Made by a program: the position numbers and the translations under genes. Source: DAOMFB01 sp963721385 (GTDB taxonomy: Bacteria > Acidobacteriota > Thermoanaerobaculia > UBA5066). From it: a DNA stretch of 64,000 bases. Below are positions 1 through 10,500 of the stretch, piece by piece (the stretch's first letter is position 1; the number at the start of each line of letters is the position of its first letter). The stretch is taken from positions 62,001 to 126,000 of the forward strand of contig CAVRJB010000013.1 of NCBI GenBank assembly GCA_963721385.1. The letters run 5' to 3'. The notes below the pieces were generated by a model, which ran no database searches, was not told the origin of the DNA, and worked only from the letters and a program-made list of their open reading frames with translations.

Positions 1-2
1 CC

Positions 3-380
3 CGGCCGGAAGGAGGTGCCTCTGTCCCCGACCCCACGGGCGTCTTCGCCTCGCTCGACTTCCAACAAGCTCTGGACCGGGCGCGGAGCGGCGGGCAGAT
101 CGTGATGATCGACGTCTACACGGACTGGTGCGGGTGGTGCAAGAAGCTCGACCGCGAGACGTACTCCGACCGGAGAGTGCGCGAGGCGCTTCGCGAGTTC
201 GTGCCGATCAAGGTCAACGCCGAGAAGGGGGGCCGGTCCGTGGCCGAGAAGTACGGCGTCCACGGCTTCCCGACCATCCTCTTCGTCGCGGCCGACGGGC
301 GCATCGTCCGGAAGGTGGAGGGCTACGTCGACGCGAACGAGATGCTCCGGATCCTGGCGTCGATCCGAAAGCCCGCCTGA
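3..380 (+). CDS. Thioredoxin-like domain protein (5' end outside window)
   Basis: This is the C-terminal part of a thioredoxin-fold protein. The frame is open to the left edge of the window, so the GTG at 102 is probably not the true start. The redox motif WCGWC lies in a DVYTDWCGWCKK context, and GVHGFPTILF supplies the cis-proline region of the fold. The sequence resembles the DUF255/thioredoxin_7 type of small periplasmic or cytosolic disulfide proteins. No signal peptide can be judged because the N-terminus is missing. The DUF309 gene begins 10 bases after its stop on the same strand, so the two may be cotranscribed. The substrate is unknown. Confidence 0.8.
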   Translation, partial: RPEGGASVPDPTGVFASLDFQQALDRARSGGQIVMIDVYTDWCGWCKKLDRETYSDRRVREALREFVPIKVNAEKGGRSVAEKYGVHGFPTILFVAADGRIVRKVEGYVDANEMLRILASIRKPA

Positions 381-390
381 TTCCGCCGCC

Positions 391-741
391 GTGACGTTCA
401 GGGGCGCGGCCGATCCCCGATTCGAGAAGGGCCTGGCGGAGTTCCGCTCGGGCCGCTTCTTCGAGGCGCACGAGGAGTGGGAGCACCTCTGGAACGAAAG
501 CTCGGGCGACGACCGCATCTTCCTGCAGGCCCTCATCCAGCTCGCGGCCGGCTGCGTTCACCTGACTCGCGGGAATCACGCTCCCGCCGGACGCCTCTTC
601 GCGCTCGCACTCGAGAAGCTCGACCGCATTCCCGGCGGCTTCGCTCCTTTCCCGCTCGACGGGCTCCGGGAAGCGCTGAGGGCGCCCGTCCCGGACGCGA
701 CGTCGGTCCCCGGCGACCCGCGCGACCGCTTCCGGCTCTGA
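391..741 (+). CDS. DUF309 family protein
   Basis: This is a 116-residue all-helical protein of the DUF309 family. The signature is the helix pair around FRSGRFFEAHEEWEHLW, followed by FLQALIQLAAGCVHLTRGN, close to the usual family length. The family has no established biochemical role. The start is a GTG ten bases after the preceding thioredoxin-like gene. The stop lies ten bases from the convergent glycosyltransferase stop at 751, so there is little room for a separate terminator. The family assignment is fairly sure and the function is unknown. Confidence 0.8.
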   Translation: MTFRGAADPRFEKGLAEFRSGRFFEAHEEWEHLWNESSGDDRIFLQALIQLAAGCVHLTRGNHAPAGRLFALALEKLDRIPGGFAPFPLDGLREALRAPVPDATSVPGDPRDRFRL

Positions 742-750
742 GGGGGCCTC

Positions 751-2085
751 CTAGCTTTCGAAGAGGCGTTCCCGGGGGGCCGGGAGGAGGCCTGCCGTCC
801 GCTCGGCGACGGCCGCCACGACGGCCGCGTCGGGAATCCGCGACGCGGCACGGCCCGGCTGCCCGATTCCCAGGGCGGCCGCCTCGGCGGCGAGGCGCCC
901 CGTCAGGGCGCGGGCCCGCGACCGGCCCTCGGCCGCGTCCGCGAGGACGCAAGCGTAGGCCTCCGCCACCCGGTCGGGATGGCGGGCCCGCCCCCACGCT
1001 GCTGCGGCCGCGCCTCGCCTCTCGGCCTCTTCAGGGTCGAAGGCGATCCGGGAGAGCTCGCCGGCCAGCCGCGTGACCTCGTCGCCACCGACAGGGATCT
1101 TCGAGGCGAACGTGTCCGGCAGCTCGCGGAACCAGCCGGTGTCGCTGACGACGAGAGGCAGCCCGAAGCCCGCGAGCCGGCAGACCGCGCCGGAGGTCTC
1201 CCCCATCGTCGGATGGCGGAGGTTGATCGCGAGGTCGGCCGACGACGCCGCCTTCCAGAAGTCCTCCTCGGAGAGGAACCCGCCGAAGGCGACGTCGCCC
1301 TCGAGGCCGAGGCCGCGGACGAGGCCGAGGAGCGGGTCGTCAGGCCCCACTTCCCCCCCGATGAAGAGGAACGGGCGCCTCTCCCGCGGGACGGAGCCGA
1401 GCGCCTCGAGAATGCGTGCCACGCGCTTCGCCGGCGTCACGATGCCGAGCGTGACGGCGGCGGGCCGGCCCGCCGGGATCCCGAGGGCGCGCCGTGCCTC
1501 GTCCCGCGGCGTGCGCGGCGCAGGGACGACGTGGTGCGGGATCTCGGCCACGTCCGTCGAAGGCGCCTTCCGCTGGACCGCTCCCGCAACGATGCGCGAG
1601 TGGACGATGACGGCGTCGGCCGCTGCGAGCAGCCGGCCGTTCATCGGGTAGGACCACGGCTCGAGATCCCAGACGGGAATCCGCGTCCCCTCCTTCATCC
1701 GCTCCCAGAGGCGGCGGCCTCGTTCTCCTTCGTTCGCCGCGAGCTCGCGCGCGTACGCGTCCTCTTTCCCGGCATCGAGGTATCCCGCTGCGAAGAGGTG
1801 GTGGAGGACGAAGTCGTGCAGCGTGACGACGGCCGGCGTTGGCCGGCCGGGCGCCGTCAGCGCCTCGTATGAGCCGGCGTGGATCGGGTCGTTGCCGATC
1901 TGGAACAGGACGACGTCGTGCCGGGCCCGGCAGGCCGCGTTCGCGCGCGCGGGCTCGTACGCCACCGTGTCGACGAACTTGCCCAGCGACGCCAGGAGCT
2001 CGGCCGTGTAGTCCGCGATCCCCGAACGGACCGGAGGAAGCGGGCTGACGACGCCCACGGAGAGGCGCCGCGCCCTGCCGCTCAA
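751..2085 (-). CDS. Glycosyltransferase family 4 (GT-B fold)
   Basis: This is a 444-residue GT-B glycosyltransferase. The N-terminal Rossmann half opens with VGVVSPLPPVRSGIADYT, typical of group 1 transferases. The C-terminal half carries LGIVTPAKRVARILEAL and the sugar-nucleotide region GETSGAVCRLAGFGLPLVV, where the glutamate is expected to contact the donor. A longer upstream frame exists, but the start chosen is TTG at 2085: GGAGGA lies 5 bases before it, and TTGA overlaps the stop of the upstream transferase. With its neighbour and the methyltransferase it likely builds a surface glycan. Donor and acceptor sugars cannot be read from sequence. Confidence 0.82.
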   Translation of the reverse strand: MSGRARRLSVGVVSPLPPVRSGIADYTAELLASLGKFVDTVAYEPARANAACRARHDVVLFQIGNDPIHAGSYEALTAPGRPTPAVVTLHDFVLHHLFAAGYLDAGKEDAYARELAANEGERGRRLWERMKEGTRIPVWDLEPWSYPMNGRLLAAADAVIVHSRIVAGAVQRKAPSTDVAEIPHHVVPAPRTPRDEARRALGIPAGRPAAVTLGIVTPAKRVARILEALGSVPRERRPFLFIGGEVGPDDPLLGLVRGLGLEGDVAFGGFLSEEDFWKAASSADLAINLRHPTMGETSGAVCRLAGFGLPLVVSDTGWFRELPDTFASKIPVGGDEVTRLAGELSRIAFDPEEAERRGAAAAAWGRARHPDRVAEAYACVLADAAEGRSRARALTGRLAAEAAALGIGQPGRAASRIPDAAVVAAVAERTAGLLPAPRERLFES

Positions 2086-3119
2086 CCGATTCCTCCGGCC
2101 GAAAGCAGCTCCCGCACGGCCCCTTCCCAGGTGATGCCGCGGACCTTCTCGAAGCCCGCCTCCCCGAGCCGGCGGGCGCGGGCCGTGTCCCCGAGAAGCG
2201 CCGCCGCCGCCGCGCCCACGGCAGCGCCCGAGGGCCCCGCGACGCAGCCGGTCACTCCCTCCTCGACGAACTCGAGCGGCCCGCCCGAATCGGAGCAGGT
2301 GACGACCGGCTTTCGCGAGAGAAACGCCTCGAGCGCGACGTAGCCGTAGTCCTCGTCGGCCGGCGTGAAGAGAACCGTCCCGCAGGTCGCGTAGAGCGAC
2401 AGCAGCTCGTCGTCGGAGACGCCGCCACGGAACGTCACGTCGGCCCCGCTCTTCACGGCGAGCTTCTTCAGCCGGGCCTCGTCGGGACCGGTCCCGGCGA
2501 TCACGAGCGGAAACCGCCCGGCGGCGGCCGCTTCGATGGCGAGATCGAACCGCTTCCACGCGTCGAGCCGCCCGATCGCGAACGCGAATCCGGCGCTTTC
2601 CTCCGTCCGGTACCGGCCGGTGAGCGGAGGCGGGTGGTAAAGAGGCTCTCCCGGGAGGCCGTTGAAGCGCCGGAGCCGCTCGGCGGTGTTCTTCGCGTTC
2701 GTGAAGATCTTCCGCGCCTCGGTGAGCCCCGTCCGGTCCGATTCGGAGATCAGCTCACGCCAGCGGGTGTCCTCGGGCGACGCGGTGAAGTCGCTCTCCC
2801 GCGTCCCGAAGCGGTCGTAGGCCTGCCGGAACTGGTGGATCAGCCAGACCACCTTGTTCGGATGGCGGACCATGTAGGACGGGAACTTCATCGGGATGAC
2901 GAGGTCGACCTTCTTCCCGTCCGCCTCGGTCACGTCGAGGAGGCGCCACGCGAGTGCCGAGGCCAGGATCTCCTCCCGCGGGTACCACTTGAACGGGAGC
3001 TGGACGAGGTCGGCCTCGTGCCCGCCCCTCTTGAGCTCGCGAACGAGGCCGGCGGCGTGCCTCTCGGCGCCGCCCGACGCGAACGGCACCTGCGCGGTGC
3101 AGACGAGGACGCGCGCCAT
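2082..3119 (-). CDS. Glycosyltransferase family 4
   Basis: This 345-residue GT4-type enzyme has an N-terminal segment with PFASGGAERHAAGLVREL, the acceptor-side loop of the GT-B fold. The donor side carries FAIGRLDAWKRFDLAIEA and DEDYGYVALEAFLSRKPVV, which contains the E-x7-E motif of retaining GT4 enzymes. Its ATG lies directly after the stop of the upstream methyltransferase frame (TAGATG), and its own stop overlaps the next transferase, so the three genes are translationally linked. This points to a shared pathway in exopolysaccharide, O-antigen or lipid-linked glycan synthesis. The sugar specificity is unknown. Confidence 0.85.
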   Translation of the reverse strand: MARVLVCTAQVPFASGGAERHAAGLVRELKRGGHEADLVQLPFKWYPREEILASALAWRLLDVTEADGKKVDLVIPMKFPSYMVRHPNKVVWLIHQFRQAYDRFGTRESDFTASPEDTRWRELISESDRTGLTEARKIFTNAKNTAERLRRFNGLPGEPLYHPPPLTGRYRTEESAGFAFAIGRLDAWKRFDLAIEAAAAGRFPLVIAGTGPDEARLKKLAVKSGADVTFRGGVSDDELLSLYATCGTVLFTPADEDYGYVALEAFLSRKPVVTCSDSGGPLEFVEEGVTGCVAGPSGAAVGAAAAALLGDTARARRLGEAGFEKVRGITWEGAVRELLSAGGIG

Positions 3120-4488
3120 CTACTTCACGCCGGTGACCGCGTAGTCCTGCGGCGCGAAGAGAAGACGAGCGATGGGCGCAAAGGCCGGGTCCTTCGCGGC
3201 GGCTGGCCGGGAGGGACTCCGACGCCGGGACGGGCGAGCGCCAGTCGATCGTGACGTCGCGGAAGCCGCAGCCGGCGAGGAGCTGCGCGAGCGACGGCGC
3301 GGGGACGGGCCGGACGTGCGTGAGATCCATCCAAAACCACCTCATCGCGTAGACCGACTCCGGGTTGATGGTCTCGAAGAGGACCCGGCCGCCCGGCGCC
3401 AGCTTCCGCGCCACGAGCTCCACGAGGTCGAAGAGGCGCGCGGGCGAAAGGTGCTCGACCACCTGAAACGCCGTCACGCCGCCGAGCGAGGCGTCCTTTC
3501 GCCCCGAGAGCCACTCGAAGAGGTCGGCCCGGTCGACGTCCAACCCCTTTTCCTTCGCGCGCGCCGCCATGACAGGGTTCGCGTCGCAGCCGACGCCGCC
3601 GAGCCCGGCAGACTTCAGGGCTTCGAGGAACTCGCCGCGCCCGCACCCGAGGTCGGCGACAGGCCCGGGAGCGCCGCGGAAACGGGCTACATCCTTCTCC
3701 TGGCGGGCCCGGATCTCCTCCTCCGAGCCTCGAAAGACGTCTTCGAAGCCGGCGTAGAGCCCGGCGCGAAGCGGATCGTCCGCCGCCGGGACCGCGGCCG
3801 CCGGAGCCGAGGGCGCCGCCGCCGGGCGGGCCGATCTCAGGTCGCTCCTCACGGCCGTCCATTCCAGCCGGAGCTGCCGGAGTGCGCTCTCCGCCTCGGC
3901 GATCCGCTTCCCGGTCGCGGCCGCGAGCTCCGCGTCCGTCTCGAGCGAGTCGAGCCGCTTCGCGCCCGCGACGACCTCCGCGCCGAGCGCGCTCCGGGCG
4001 GCCGATTCTCGCGAGAGCTCCTCCTGGACGGCCTGGAGGCCGGCGCCGAGCGCCGACTCGGCGCGACGCATCGACTCGTCGAGGCGCCTCGACGTCCGGT
4101 CGGCCTCGGTCATCGCGGCGGCGGCGTCCCGAAATCCCGCCTCGGCGGCGTCGAACGATCCGCGAAGCGCCTCGAGGACCGCCGAGTTGAAGACGGTCTG
4201 GTCTCGCGTCACGATCCGGAGGATCCGCAGAAGGAACGCCTTCGCCCGCCGCATCCGGGCGTCGCCCGGGAGATGTGGCGAGACGAACCGCGAGCCGTTC
4301 TCGAGGATCCCGCGCGGCCCGGAAAAGTCGGGCGAGGGACCGGTGGGCCCGGAAGAGGTGGCGGACGGAGCAGCCCGCTCGAGCCCGGAGGCCGCCGACG
4401 CCGAGAGGGCCGTCAGCCGGTCGACGAGGTCGCGCGCCAGCGCCGCGACCTCCTCTCCCCGCTGCTCGCCTGGCGCTTTCGCGTCCAT
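3120..4488 (-). CDS. SAM-dependent methyltransferase with coiled coil (frameshifted near 3208)
   Basis: The N-terminal half (about residues 90-225) is long helical heptad-like sequence. It is followed by a class I methyltransferase domain with motif I ADLGCGRGEFLEAL, an acidic loop GCDANPV and FQVVEHL. The frame reads well to ...WRSPVPASESLPA and then turns to Arg-rich nonsense. One base away, the frame continues as AAAKDPAFAPIARLLFAPQ and stops at 3120, directly before the next ATG. I therefore annotate one gene with a net +1 frame change near 3208. Coiled coil plus methyltransferase next to glycosyltransferases recalls O-antigen chain-length methyltransferases (WbdD-like), but no kinase domain is visible. 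Assignment to glycan methylation is inference. Confidence 0.75.
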
Positions 4489-4496
4489 TCGCTGGT

Positions 4497-4502
4497 TATA
4501 TT
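4497..4502 (+). promoter_or_regulatory. Candidate -10 element before the TolB-like lipoprotein
   Basis: TATATT sits 12 bases before the ATG at 4515, in the short gap to the divergent methyltransferase start at 4488. A start site 6-8 bases downstream would leave only about 4-6 bases of leader, and no Shine-Dalgarno sequence is present. No good -35 is visible. Confidence 0.35.
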
Positions 4503-4514
4503 ACGGTCACCACC

Positions 4515-5628
4515 ATGAAGACATCGCTCGGCTCCGCCACCCTCGTCCCGGTCGCCATGGTTGCCCTGCTTGCCACCGCGTGCACGGGCCCCTCTCCCGG
4601 GCCCGCGCTCCGCCGCGACGCCGGCCGCCGACGAGGGAACGCGCTCGCCGCTCGAAGTCCCTGGCGAGAGGCACCTTCGAAACGTTCGACAGCTCACGTT
4701 CGGGGGCGAGAACGCCGAGGCCTACTGGTCTGCGGACGGAAATCAGCTGATCTTCCAGTCGACGCGCCCCCCCTTCGGTTGCGACCAGATCTTCGTCCTC
4801 GACGTCGACGACCCGAAAGTCGAGCCCCGGCTCGTCTCGACCGGCGACGGACGGACGACCTGCGCCTACTTCTTCCCCGACGGGAGGCGGATCCTCTACT
4901 CCTCGACTCACCTCGGCGGAAAGAGCTGCCCGAAGCCCCCCGACATGTCGCAAGGGTACGTCTGGGCGCTCTACCCCGAATACGACATCTTCTCCGCCGA
5001 CGCGGACGGAAAACACCTGATCCGCCTCACGGACTCGTTCGGGTACGACGCCGAGGCGACGATCTCGACGGACGGCCGGAAGATCGTCTTCACGTCCACC
5101 CGCGACGGCGACCTCGACATCTACACGATGAACTCGGACGGCTCGGGGGTGAAGCGGCTGACCGACGCGGTCGGGTACGACGGCGGAGCGTTCTTCAGCG
5201 ACGACGGAGAGTGGATCGTCTACCGGGCCTCGCATCCGACGGACTCCACCGCGATCGAGTCGTTCAAGTCGCTCCTCGCCCGCTCCCTCATTCGGCCCCG
5301 CTCCCTCGAGATCCGCGTCATGAAGGCCGACGGAAGCGCCGACCGCCAGGTGACGCGGCTCGGCGCGGCGAGCTTCGCCCCGTTCTTCTTCCGGGGCGGG
5401 CACGAGCGGATCCTCTTCTCGTCGAACATGAACGACCCGCGCGGCCGGAACTTCGACCTCTACGCCGTGAACGCAGACGGGACCGGGCTCGAGCAGATCA
5501 CCTTCAATCCGACTTTCGACGGATTCCCGATGTTCTCGCCCGACGGAAAGCGGCTCGCCTTCTGCTCGAACCGCCACAACGCGAAGCCGGGCGAGACGAA
5601 CGTCTTCGTCGCGGTCTGGGCGCCGTGA
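4515..5628 (+). CDS. TolB-like beta-propeller lipoprotein (frameshifted near 4600)
   Basis: The reading frame from ATG 4515 encodes a lipoprotein signal peptide ending LLATAC (cysteine is the predicted lipidation site). The main body lies in the next frame as PD40/WD40-like blades, for example DADGKHLIRLTDSFGYDAEATISTDGRKIVF split into repeated DADG..LT and SxDG..I motifs. The two parts join near 4600 with a net one-base change, in a run of C and G. The propeller repeats resemble TolB and WD40-like periplasmic proteins that bind partner proteins. About 371 residues are expected if intact. It is transcribed divergently from the glycan cluster, and its role is unknown. Confidence 0.75.
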
Positions 5629-5629
5629 C

Positions 5630-6766
5630 TCAGCCCGAGGGCGCCGCCTCTTCCGTCTCGCTCCGGGCGTAGCCGCGAAGCGCCTCCAGGAGCGTCTGGG
5701 CGGTCGCGAGCGTGATCGGCCCGATGAAGACGCCGAGGAGACCGAAGGCGGCGAGGCCGCCGAAGACGCCGAGGAAGACGACGAGCGTCGTCAGCTCGCC
5801 GCCTCCGCGGATCAGGAGCGGCTTGAGGATGTTGTCGACGCTTCCGACGGCCGCGGCACCCCACGCGGCGAGGAAGATCGCCGCGCCCGTCCGCCCCTGG
5901 AGCGCCAGCAAGGCGGCGCCCGGGAGCCAGACGAGCGCCGTCCCGCCGATCGGGAGGAGCGAGAGGACCGCCATCGCCGCGGCCGCGAGGAACGCCGACG
6001 GCAGGCCGGCGAGCGCCCATCCGATCCCGCCGAGCGCGCCCTGGATGAGCGCCGTCAGGAGCGAACCCTTGAAGATCGAGTCGAGCATCGTCCCGAGACG
6101 ACGCATCGTCGTCCGCCGTCCGTCCTTCGAGAGCGGAAGCAGCTCCGACAGGGCCTCCGCCATCCCCTCGCCGTCGCGCAGCAGGAAGAAGAGGAGGAAC
6201 ATCGTGAGCAGGAAGTTCGCGATGGCGCCGAAGAACCCGACGACGACGCCCCCTCCCTTCGACGCGAGGAAACCGGAGATTTTCCCCGCCGCGTCCATCG
6301 AGTGCTGCCGGAGCACCTCGGGTGTGACGCCGGCGTTCTCTCCCACCCACGCCAGAGCCCGGCCGATGCCGGGGAGCTTTTCGAGGTCGGCGATCGAGGA
6401 GACCTCCTGCGACCTGAGGAACGCAGCGAGGCGCAACGCGGTCTTCGCCGCCTGACCCACGAGCGCCGCACCGAGCAGGATCGCCGGGAGGAGGACGAGG
6501 AACGCGACCAGGATCGACGTCACCGCCGCCGCCAGCGACCGCCTCTTCGTCCGGCGCTCGATCCGGACCCAGACCGGCCGGAGGGCGACCGCGAGGACGA
6601 CCGCCCAGGCGATGGCGTCGAAGAACGGCCTCAAGATCACGTACGAAAGCGCCGCGATGCCGACGAGGGCGACGACGAAGAATGCCGTCGAGTATCGGCG
6701 CGATCGCTCTTCGAGTGGAACCACGAAAACGATGATACGGGACGCGTTGCTAAACTGCCGGACCAT
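5630..6766 (-). CDS. AI-2E family transporter (PerM/YdiK type)
   Basis: This is a polytopic membrane protein of 364-378 residues with about eight hydrophobic segments. It carries the family hallmark of long TM helices around LTMFLLFFLLRDG and GALGGIGWALAGLPSAF, plus a C-terminal VDNILKPLLIRGG motif common in AI-2E transporters. The outermost ATG (6766) overlaps the divergent queG start; GTG at 6724 would give a conventional VPLEERSRR cytosolic N-terminus and is equally plausible. The family includes exporters of AI-2 and Na+/H+ antiporters, so the substrate is open. The stop is two bases from that of the convergent propeller lipoprotein. Confidence 0.82.
   Translation of the reverse strand: MVRQFSNASRIIVFVVPLEERSRRYSTAFFVVALVGIAALSYVILRPFFDAIAWAVVLAVALRPVWVRIERRTKRRSLAAAVTSILVAFLVLLPAILLGAALVGQAAKTALRLAAFLRSQEVSSIADLEKLPGIGRALAWVGENAGVTPEVLRQHSMDAAGKISGFLASKGGGVVVGFFGAIANFLLTMFLLFFLLRDGEGMAEALSELLPLSKDGRRTTMRRLGTMLDSIFKGSLLTALIQGALGGIGWALAGLPSAFLAAAAMAVLSLLPIGGTALVWLPGAALLALQGRTGAAIFLAAWGAAAVGSVDNILKPLLIRGGGELTTLVVFLGVFGGLAAFGLLGVFIGPITLATAQTLLEALRGYARSETEEAAPSG
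6748..6756 (+). promoter_or_regulatory. Extended -10 (TGCTAAACT) immediately before queG
   Basis: TGC-TAAACT ends 8 bases before the queG ATG. A start site 7-9 bases downstream would coincide with the ATG, which also lacks a Shine-Dalgarno sequence, so the message may be leaderless. Similar TGCTAAC/A elements precede the mglA-like gene and secA. Confidence 0.4.
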
Positions 6767-7733
6767 GCCGCCGGTTCCGGCGCGCGCCCCGCGCTTCCCT
6801 CCCCCGCCTCGTCCGGAGGACCCCGCCGCCCTTTCGAGAGCGGCGGTCGAGTTCGCGCGCGACGAGGGCTTCGTGGCCGCCGGCGTCGTGGCGGCGGCGG
6901 CTCCGGCCTCCTTCGGTGAATTCGCCTCGTGGATCGCCGACGGGCACCATGGGGAGATGGGGTGGCTCGAGCGGGGCTTCGAGCTACGGCGCCGGTGGGA
7001 CTCGATCCTGCCGTTTGCGCGGGCGCTGATCGCGGTGGCGCGCGAGGTACCCGGGCGCGGCGACGGGAACGTGGCGCGTTTCGCGCGAGGTGAGGACTAC
7101 CACCTCGTCGTCCGTCGCCATCTGAAGCGCCTCGTCGAACGGCTGCGGCCGCTTGCGCCGAAGGGATCGCACTTCCGGACCTGCGTCGACACGGCGCCGC
7201 TTCTCGAGCGGGACGCCGCCCTTCGTGCAGGCCTCGGCTCGATCGGGAAGAACGGAATGCTGATCGTGCCCGGCGTCGGCTCGAACGTCGTCCTTGGCGA
7301 GATCCTGACGGACGCCGCGCTCGCCCCGACGGCCCCGCCCGGGGCGCCGCCCGACGTCTGCGGGACCTGCGTCGCCTGCCTCGACGCCTGCCCGACGCAG
7401 GCGTTCGTCGCGCCGCGCGTCCTCGACTCGCGGAAGTGCCTCTCCTACCTGACGATCGAGAAACGCGGCCCGTTGACGCCCGACGAGGAAGCGTCGCTCG
7501 AGGGACGCCTCTTCGGCTGCGACGCCTGCCAGGACGCCTGCCCCTGGAACGCGCACCAGAGCCCGTCGGGTCCGCCTCGCGGGCCGGCGGCAACGCTCGA
7601 CCCGCGGCCCCTCGCGCTTCTCGACGAATCGGAATTCCGGCGCCGGTTCTTCGAGACGGCGCTCGAACGCGCCACGCGGGACGGGCTCGTGCGGAACGCG
7701 GTGGCAGCGCTCCGTCGGGAGGGCCGGACGTGA
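6765..7733 (+). CDS. queG: Epoxyqueuosine reductase QueG
   Basis: QueG reduces epoxyqueuosine to queuosine in tRNA wobble positions using cobalamin and two 4Fe-4S clusters. The 322-residue protein has the cobalamin-binding N-terminal domain, including CVDTAPLLERDAALRAGLG and IGKNGMLI. It then has two ferredoxin motifs, CGTCVACLDACP and CDACQDACPWN, characteristic of the family. The ATG at 6765 is preferred over longer upstream frames because the conserved domain starts soon after it. The last four bases overlap the GTG of the Nudix-Rieske gene. The stretch after the clusters is shorter than in E. coli QueG, so HEAT-like repeats appear to be lacking. Confidence 0.93.
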   Translation: MPPVPARAPRFPPPPRPEDPAALSRAAVEFARDEGFVAAGVVAAAAPASFGEFASWIADGHHGEMGWLERGFELRRRWDSILPFARALIAVAREVPGRGDGNVARFARGEDYHLVVRRHLKRLVERLRPLAPKGSHFRTCVDTAPLLERDAALRAGLGSIGKNGMLIVPGVGSNVVLGEILTDAALAPTAPPGAPPDVCGTCVACLDACPTQAFVAPRVLDSRKCLSYLTIEKRGPLTPDEEASLEGRLFGCDACQDACPWNAHQSPSGPPRGPAATLDPRPLALLDESEFRRRFFETALERATRDGLVRNAVAALRREGRT

Positions 7734-8508
7734 GCGTCACGCGCCTCGTCGTGGCCGGCGTCTTCGTGTCGGGGGGGAAGCTCCTTCTCGCGCAGCGGCC
7801 GCTCGCCGGAAACCACCCAGGCCTCTGGGAGCTTCCGGGAGGAAAGGTCGAGGAGGAGGAGTCGCCCGAGGACGCCCTCGTCCGCGAGTGGCGCGAGGAG
7901 ATGGCCGTCACCCCGGCCGGGTCGGTCCCCTACGCATTCGCCCGCGAAGGTCGGCTCACGCTCCTCTTCTTCAGGGTGCGGGGCCTGCTCGGCACGCCCG
8001 CGCCGGTCGGCTGCGCCGGGATCCGCTGGTGCGAGGCGGGCGAGGCGTCGCTCCTCGCGATGCCTCCTGCCGACGCGCCGGTCGTGGCGCGCCTTCTTGC
8101 CGAGGGGGGTGGCGGATTCCGCGACACGGCCGACGCCGAAACGCCTCTGCTGCTCGCCGAAGCACGCGAGCGGGACCCCTTCATCGAGGGCTCGGCGGCG
8201 CTCGCGCCCGGCCAGGTCCTGAAGTTCCGGAAGCAGGGGCTTCGAGGCCGCCCCTTCGTCGAGGGCCTCCTCATCGCCACGCCCGCGGGACCTCGCGCCT
8301 TCGAGAACCTCTGCCCGCACGTGCCGATCCCACTCGACCGGATTCACGACGACATCGTCTCGGCCGACGGGCGCTATCTCGCCTGCCAGAACCACGCCGC
8401 CCTCTTCGAGTTCGCGACAGGGCGCTGCGTCTCCGGGCCGTGCGAAGGGGACTCCCTTCGCGAGATCCCGCTCGTCCCCGCGGGCGACGGCTGGGCGGTC
8501 TCGCCGCG

Positions 8509-8512
<4 letters not shown>
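7730..8512 (+). CDS. Nudix hydrolase-Rieske 2Fe-2S fusion protein
   Basis: This is a 260-residue two-domain protein. Residues about 1-125 are a MutT-like Nudix domain with LAGNHPGLWELPGGKVE and a Nudix box spanning G38-V60 (REWREEMAV), in which the usual late Gly is Ala59. Residues about 155-260 form a Rieske domain: C195-P-H197 and C219-Q-N-H222 match the CxH/CxxH ligands of a 2Fe-2S centre. Upstream reading through the queG end is a shadow; GTG 7730 overlaps the queG stop by four bases and gives the clean Nudix start. The Nudix part suggests oxidised-nucleotide cleanup. What electron transfer contributes is unknown. Translation is probably coupled to queG. Confidence 0.85.
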
Positions 8513-9785
<1,273 letters not shown>

Positions 9786-9816
9786 ATCACCTTGAAGGCG
9801 TGGCGGCGCTCCGCTG

Positions 9817-10500
9817 ATGGCCCGCCCTTTCGTCCGGCGGGCGCTGAAGCGCGCGGGCGTCGCCCCGCCGCGAACACCCCGCGAGAGAGGCGCGCCGCAC
9901 CCCGTGCCGCCGCCGCGGATCTTCCTGCCGGGAGAACCCGAGGACGCCGGCCTCCTGGACCTCGTCGCGCTCTTCGGCCGCCGGGCCCCCGTCGAGCTCG
10001 AGATCGGGACGGGAAAAGGGCGGTTCCTCATGGAGTCGGCCGCCGCCAGCCCCGACCGCGACTTTTTCGGCCTCGAGATCGAGCGCGAGTACGCGCTCCT
10101 CGTGAGGGAACGCGCGGCGCGGCGCGGCCTCGCAAATCTCCGGGTGGAGAGCCTCGACGGGAAAGAGTTCGTGAAGCGCCGGCTGGCGCCCGGCGCCCTC
10201 GCGGCATTGCACGTCTACTTCCCCGATCCCTGGCCCAAGAAACGGCACCACAAGCGGCGGCTCTTCGACGCGGCCTTTGCGGGCGCCGCAGCGCGTGCCC
10301 TGGAGCCGGGCGGGCTCCTCCGCGTGATGTCGGACCACGCGGATTACTGGAAAGTGATCGAGGAGGCGCTCGGCGCCGAGGCGGCCCTGCTTCGGCTCGC
10401 GCCGTCCGAGACCGGGCCCTGGTCGAGCGGAACGAGCTACGAGCTCAAGTTCGCGGCCTCATGCCGCCCCGTCTTTCAGGCCGTCTTTCGCCGGCGCTGA
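9817..10500 (+). CDS. trmB: tRNA (guanine-N7-)-methyltransferase TrmB
   Basis: TrmB forms m7G46 in tRNA variable loops using SAM. The 227-residue protein has the SAM motif ELEIGTGKGRFLMESA, the acidic FGLEIE strand and the highly specific HVYFPDPWPKKRHHKRRL segment that marks this family. The length is normal. The ATG lies 31 bases after the CorC-like gene. The final 42 bases overlap the convergent pgsA 3' end, so the two coding sequences share DNA. Confidence 0.93.
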   Translation: MARPFVRRALKRAGVAPPRTPRERGAPHPVPPPRIFLPGEPEDAGLLDLVALFGRRAPVELEIGTGKGRFLMESAAASPDRDFFGLEIEREYALLVRERAARRGLANLRVESLDGKEFVKRRLAPGALAALHVYFPDPWPKKRHHKRRLFDAAFAGAAARALEPGGLLRVMSDHADYWKVIEEALGAEAALLRLAPSETGPWSSGTSYELKFAASCRPVFQAVFRRR

